Shown here: positions 6,447 through 6,768 of the stretch, in pieces | Layout: each line of letters starts with the position of its first letter | Numbering within the stretch: position 1 is the stretch's first letter | NCBI GenBank assembly: GCA_002773975.1 | Contig: PEZR01000118.1 | Coordinates: forward strand, 23,870 to 30,637 | Source: Bdellovibrio sp. CG10_big_fil_rev_8_21_14_0_10_47_8 | Lineage (GTDB): Bacteria; Bdellovibrionota; Bdellovibrionia; Bdellovibrionales; Bdellovibrionaceae | Direction: 5' to 3' | Length of the DNA: 6,768 nucleotides | Made by a program: the position numbers and the translations under genes | The notes under the pieces: generated by a model | Databases searched by the model: none | The model's input: only the letters and a program-made list of their open reading frames with translations | What the model was told of the DNA's origin: nothing

Positions 6447-6553
6447 CCAAAGGTCCTGTGACGGAGCGCCTCAGACTTGGGGCAGAAGGTCTCATCAATT
6501 CAGTCAGATGAAAATTGAACAGAAGCCGGTGTCAAAAAAGAATGGCGTAGTTT

Positions 6554-6582
6554 TTGTACCTAGATCTGGTAACAGATATTTA
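6554..6582 (+). promoter_or_regulatory. Candidate promoter for the downstream exported-protein gene
   Basis: TTGTAC (6554-6559) and TATTTA (6577-6582) are separated by exactly 17 bases, in an otherwise gene-free spacer, and lie 26 bases before ATG 6608. Each box matches the sigma-70 consensus at only three of six positions. An alternative -10, GATATT at 6575-6580, has a shorter spacer. Between the boxes sits TACC-TAGATCT-GGTA (6557-6571), a small inverted repeat that could be an operator or chance. Confidence 0.35.
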
Positions 6583-6594
6583 AACATCGCAAAT

Positions 6595-6600
6595 AGGAGA
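6595..6600 (+). promoter_or_regulatory. Ribosome binding site of the last gene
   Basis: AGGAGA ends 7 bases before ATG 6608. Together with the signal peptide that follows, it marks the start of a real gene cut by the window edge. Confidence 0.75.
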
Positions 6601-6607
6601 TGCATCT

Positions 6608-6768
6608 ATGAAACACCTCGAACTGATTTTTTTGACTGGTATGATGACCTTGCTTTTTTCCCTGACGACTCATGCGATGGACAGGGAAACAATGAGCAAG
6701 GTTCTCGGTTCGAAGGTCGTAGCCAGTTACTCGGCAAAAATGCAGGAGCTGGGTTATCCAGTTTTGAA
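6608..6768 (+). CDS. Exported protein of unknown function, N-terminal part (3'-truncated by window)
   Basis: The frame is open from ATG 6608 to the window end, giving 53 full codons. The first 23 residues look like a signal peptide: MKHLE, a hydrophobic core (LIFLTGMMTLLFSL), then TTHA with likely cleavage before MDRE. No Cys follows, so it is not a lipoprotein. The mature start (MDRETMSKVLGSKVVASYS...) is a polar, possibly helical stretch that I do not recognise. It is 161 bp from cyoE and has its own ribosome binding site and a possible promoter, so it is probably a separate transcription unit from the oxidase genes. A periplasmic or outer-membrane location is inferred only from the signal peptide. 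Confidence 0.75.
   Translation, partial: MKHLELIFLTGMMTLLFSLTTHAMDRETMSKVLGSKVVASYSAKMQELGYPVL

Noticed and set aside
6473..6492. Imperfect hairpin AGACTT/AAGGTCT after cyoE as an operon terminator
   Set aside because: The stem is short with a bulge and no T run follows; no convincing intrinsic terminator was found in 6447-6553.
6416..6511. Small open frame of 31 codons overlapping the end of cyoE
   Set aside because: It has no ribosome binding site and no recognisable sequence, and is short enough to occur by chance.
6495..6518. Inverted repeat TCAATT/AATTGA downstream of cyoE
   Set aside because: It has six AT-rich pairs around a 12-base loop, too weak to call as a terminator or binding site.

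Overview
The window holds one co-directional (+ strand) gene block for an aa3/caa3-type terminal oxidase of a Gram-negative, aerobically respiring bacterium. Gene content and protein style suggest a delta-proteobacterium-like lineage, with Bdellovibrionota or a relative as first guess. That placement is inference from overall impression, not a search. Base composition looks balanced by eye, and I see no sign of recent transfer, no mobile element, no CRISPR array and no tRNA or rRNA.

Layout: the 3' end of an alpha/beta-hydrolase gene (1-441) is followed by a 115-bp spacer that probably carries the operon promoter. Next comes a tight seven-gene run: a membrane-anchored mono-heme cytochrome c (557-1135), a SCO1/SenC copper chaperone (1137-1997), coxB with a fused cytochrome c domain (2020-2988), coxA (2999-4588), coxC (4575-5237), coxD (5247-5558) and cyoE/ctaB heme O synthase (5568-6446). 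Gaps are 1, 22, 10, -14, 9 and 9 bases, so translational coupling is likely throughout. A 161-bp spacer follows, with a good ribosome binding site and a possible promoter. It leads into a new gene for an exported protein (6608 to the window end, truncated) that I do not recognise.

How the genes work together: the anchored cytochrome c is a plausible electron donor. CoxB takes electrons through its own heme c and CuA, CoxA reduces O2 and pumps protons, and CoxC and CoxD are the accessory membrane subunits. SCO serves CuA assembly, and CyoE makes heme O, the precursor of heme A. Heme A synthase (CtaA) and the CuB chaperone CtaG/Cox11 are not in the window.

The most informative detail is in CoxA. 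Helix VI reads YSHPAVY, the tyrosine-serine signature of A2-type oxidases, instead of the glutamate-bearing GHPEV form. I found no undescribed system here; this is a well-formed respiratory operon with a few points worth checking.
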